A stretch of 64,000 nt of DNA from Ceriagrion tenellum (taxonomy: Eukaryota; Arthropoda; Insecta; Odonata; Coenagrionidae): assembly GCA_963169105.1 (NCBI GenBank), contig OY720642.1, positions 77,912,716 to 77,976,715 on the forward strand. The letters are read 5' to 3'. The translations under genes and the position numbers were made by a program. The notes under the pieces are model-generated. The model worked only from the letters and a program-made list of their open reading frames with translations, was not told the origin of the DNA and did no database searches. Below are positions 63,230 through 64,000 of the stretch, piece by piece (position 1 is the stretch's first letter; every line of letters begins with the position of its first letter).

Positions 63230-63540
63230 TTCCCTTCCAGGGTAGGCACAGTCTCAAAGTTTCACTCACAAATACATACTTGTACACCTAATTCTGCTTC
63301 AATAATTTCATCCATACTGACCTATCCTTGCAAACCTCTTTTGCCTCATATACCCCCATACACTGCTTCATACACGCCCTTCTGTTTTTAAGACTCCTAA
63401 TATTCCTCCTCATAACAATTTCCTCAACCACAACTTTCTCGGCCTACCTCTACTTCTTGCACCATTCATTTCACTCATATATCTGTTTTGTTATTTGACT
63501 CTCATCCATTCTCTCAGAATGGCCAATCCAACGAAGCACA
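63230..63540 (-). pseudogene. Non-LTR retrotransposon C-terminal fragment
   Basis: Minus strand begins LRWIGHSERMDESQITKQIYE, the conserved segment after the reverse transcriptase in RTE/CR1-like elements, then decays with stops (VCKDRSVWMKLL is still visible). Confidence 0.7.
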
Positions 63541-63544
63541 CTCC

Positions 63545-64000
63545 TTTCAAACCCCGCAAAAAAATAGTGTCATCAACATGACCAAATCATTTAATTTTGC
63601 ACCGTTAATTGACAATCCTACAAGAGTGACGGAAACTGCTTCCACCATGATCGACAACATTATAACTACCATTGAACCTAGCAGATATACTGTATCGGTC
63701 ACCAATCCAGGAATTTCGGATCATCATGCTTTGGAAATCGATTTAATAAATTACCAAAATTCACTCCAGTAACCAAACATAAAACATTTATAAATATCAG
63801 TGATTCCAACATTAATAATTTCAGATACGAACTGGAGTAATATGACTGGTCTGAGATATTTACTCAGGAAAGTTTTGAAGCATTTTATTTACCTTTTACA
63901 TATTTTTTTGATTGTGAATTCCCGCTACAGAAAACTGTAATTAGAGAAAGTAAGAATAAGAAATGGATCAATGGTGAAACTATTAAAATGGCAGAACTGG
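63545..64000 (+). pseudogene. Non-LTR retrotransposon endonuclease end, runs off window
   Basis: FNFAPLIDNPTRVTETASTM, then IDNIIT and VTNPGISDHHALEIDL form the last part of an I/Jockey-type EEP endonuclease. After a stop near 63770 and a frameshift, NKKWINGETIKMAEL follows, the usual linker to the reverse transcriptase. It is plausibly the same family as the reverse transcriptase at 22.3-24.4 kb and may continue beyond 64000. Confidence 0.82.

Noticed and set aside
1..64000. CRISPR array, rRNA genes or bacterial operons
   Set aside because: No regularly spaced repeats, no rRNA signature, and clear spliceosomal gene structure.

Overview
This is a eukaryotic, AT-rich, intron-rich window from an invertebrate, most likely an arthropod (insect or close relative). 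The evidence is long introns with GT-AG borders, small coding exons, and a dense mixture of Ty3/gypsy, Penelope-like, non-LTR, hAT, pogo/Tigger, mariner and piggyBac elements. Species cannot be fixed from the sequence alone.

The main gene is on the minus strand: a G9a/EHMT-type histone H3K9 methyltransferase. I assembled 18 coding exons between 51446 (ATG) and 6734 (stop). Every junction is GT-AG, every phase matches, and the exons sum to 4527 nt, a 1508-residue protein. Order of parts: acidic and serine-rich disordered N-terminus, a cysteine-rich region, about seven ankyrin repeats with the expected methyl-lysine cage residues, then pre-SET, SET and post-SET. The pre-SET zinc cluster carries an unusual in-frame insertion.

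The introns and flanks are largely transposon graveyards. From left to right: a decayed non-LTR endonuclease (1.05-1.9 kb); a deleted mariner (7.6-8.6 kb); a truncated hAT (10.3-12.9 kb); a nearly full-length Tigger with a Penelope fragment nested in it (15.7-19.0 kb); a Penelope-like element (20.6-22.2 kb); a non-LTR reverse transcriptase (22.3-24.4 kb); a second hAT (24.8-27.8 kb); a Tigger deletion derivative that kept its DNA-binding domain (28.4-30.0 kb); several fold-back elements and a hAT MITE (37.5-44.2 kb); a piggyBac (46.9-49.0 kb); and a young Ty3/gypsy element (51.8-56.3 kb) just upstream of the first coding exon.

The right end holds small host genes: an ATP synthase subunit k (DAPIT) gene, a 102-residue membrane-anchored protein of unknown function, and, divergently, the first exon of an unidentified gene. 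Broken non-LTR copies follow to the window edge.

The most unusual signals are six short segments at Penelope-type element ends that fit a hammerhead-ribozyme core with a very short stem III, a fold-back element holding a copy of a G9a exon-intron junction, and the enlarged G9a pre-SET.
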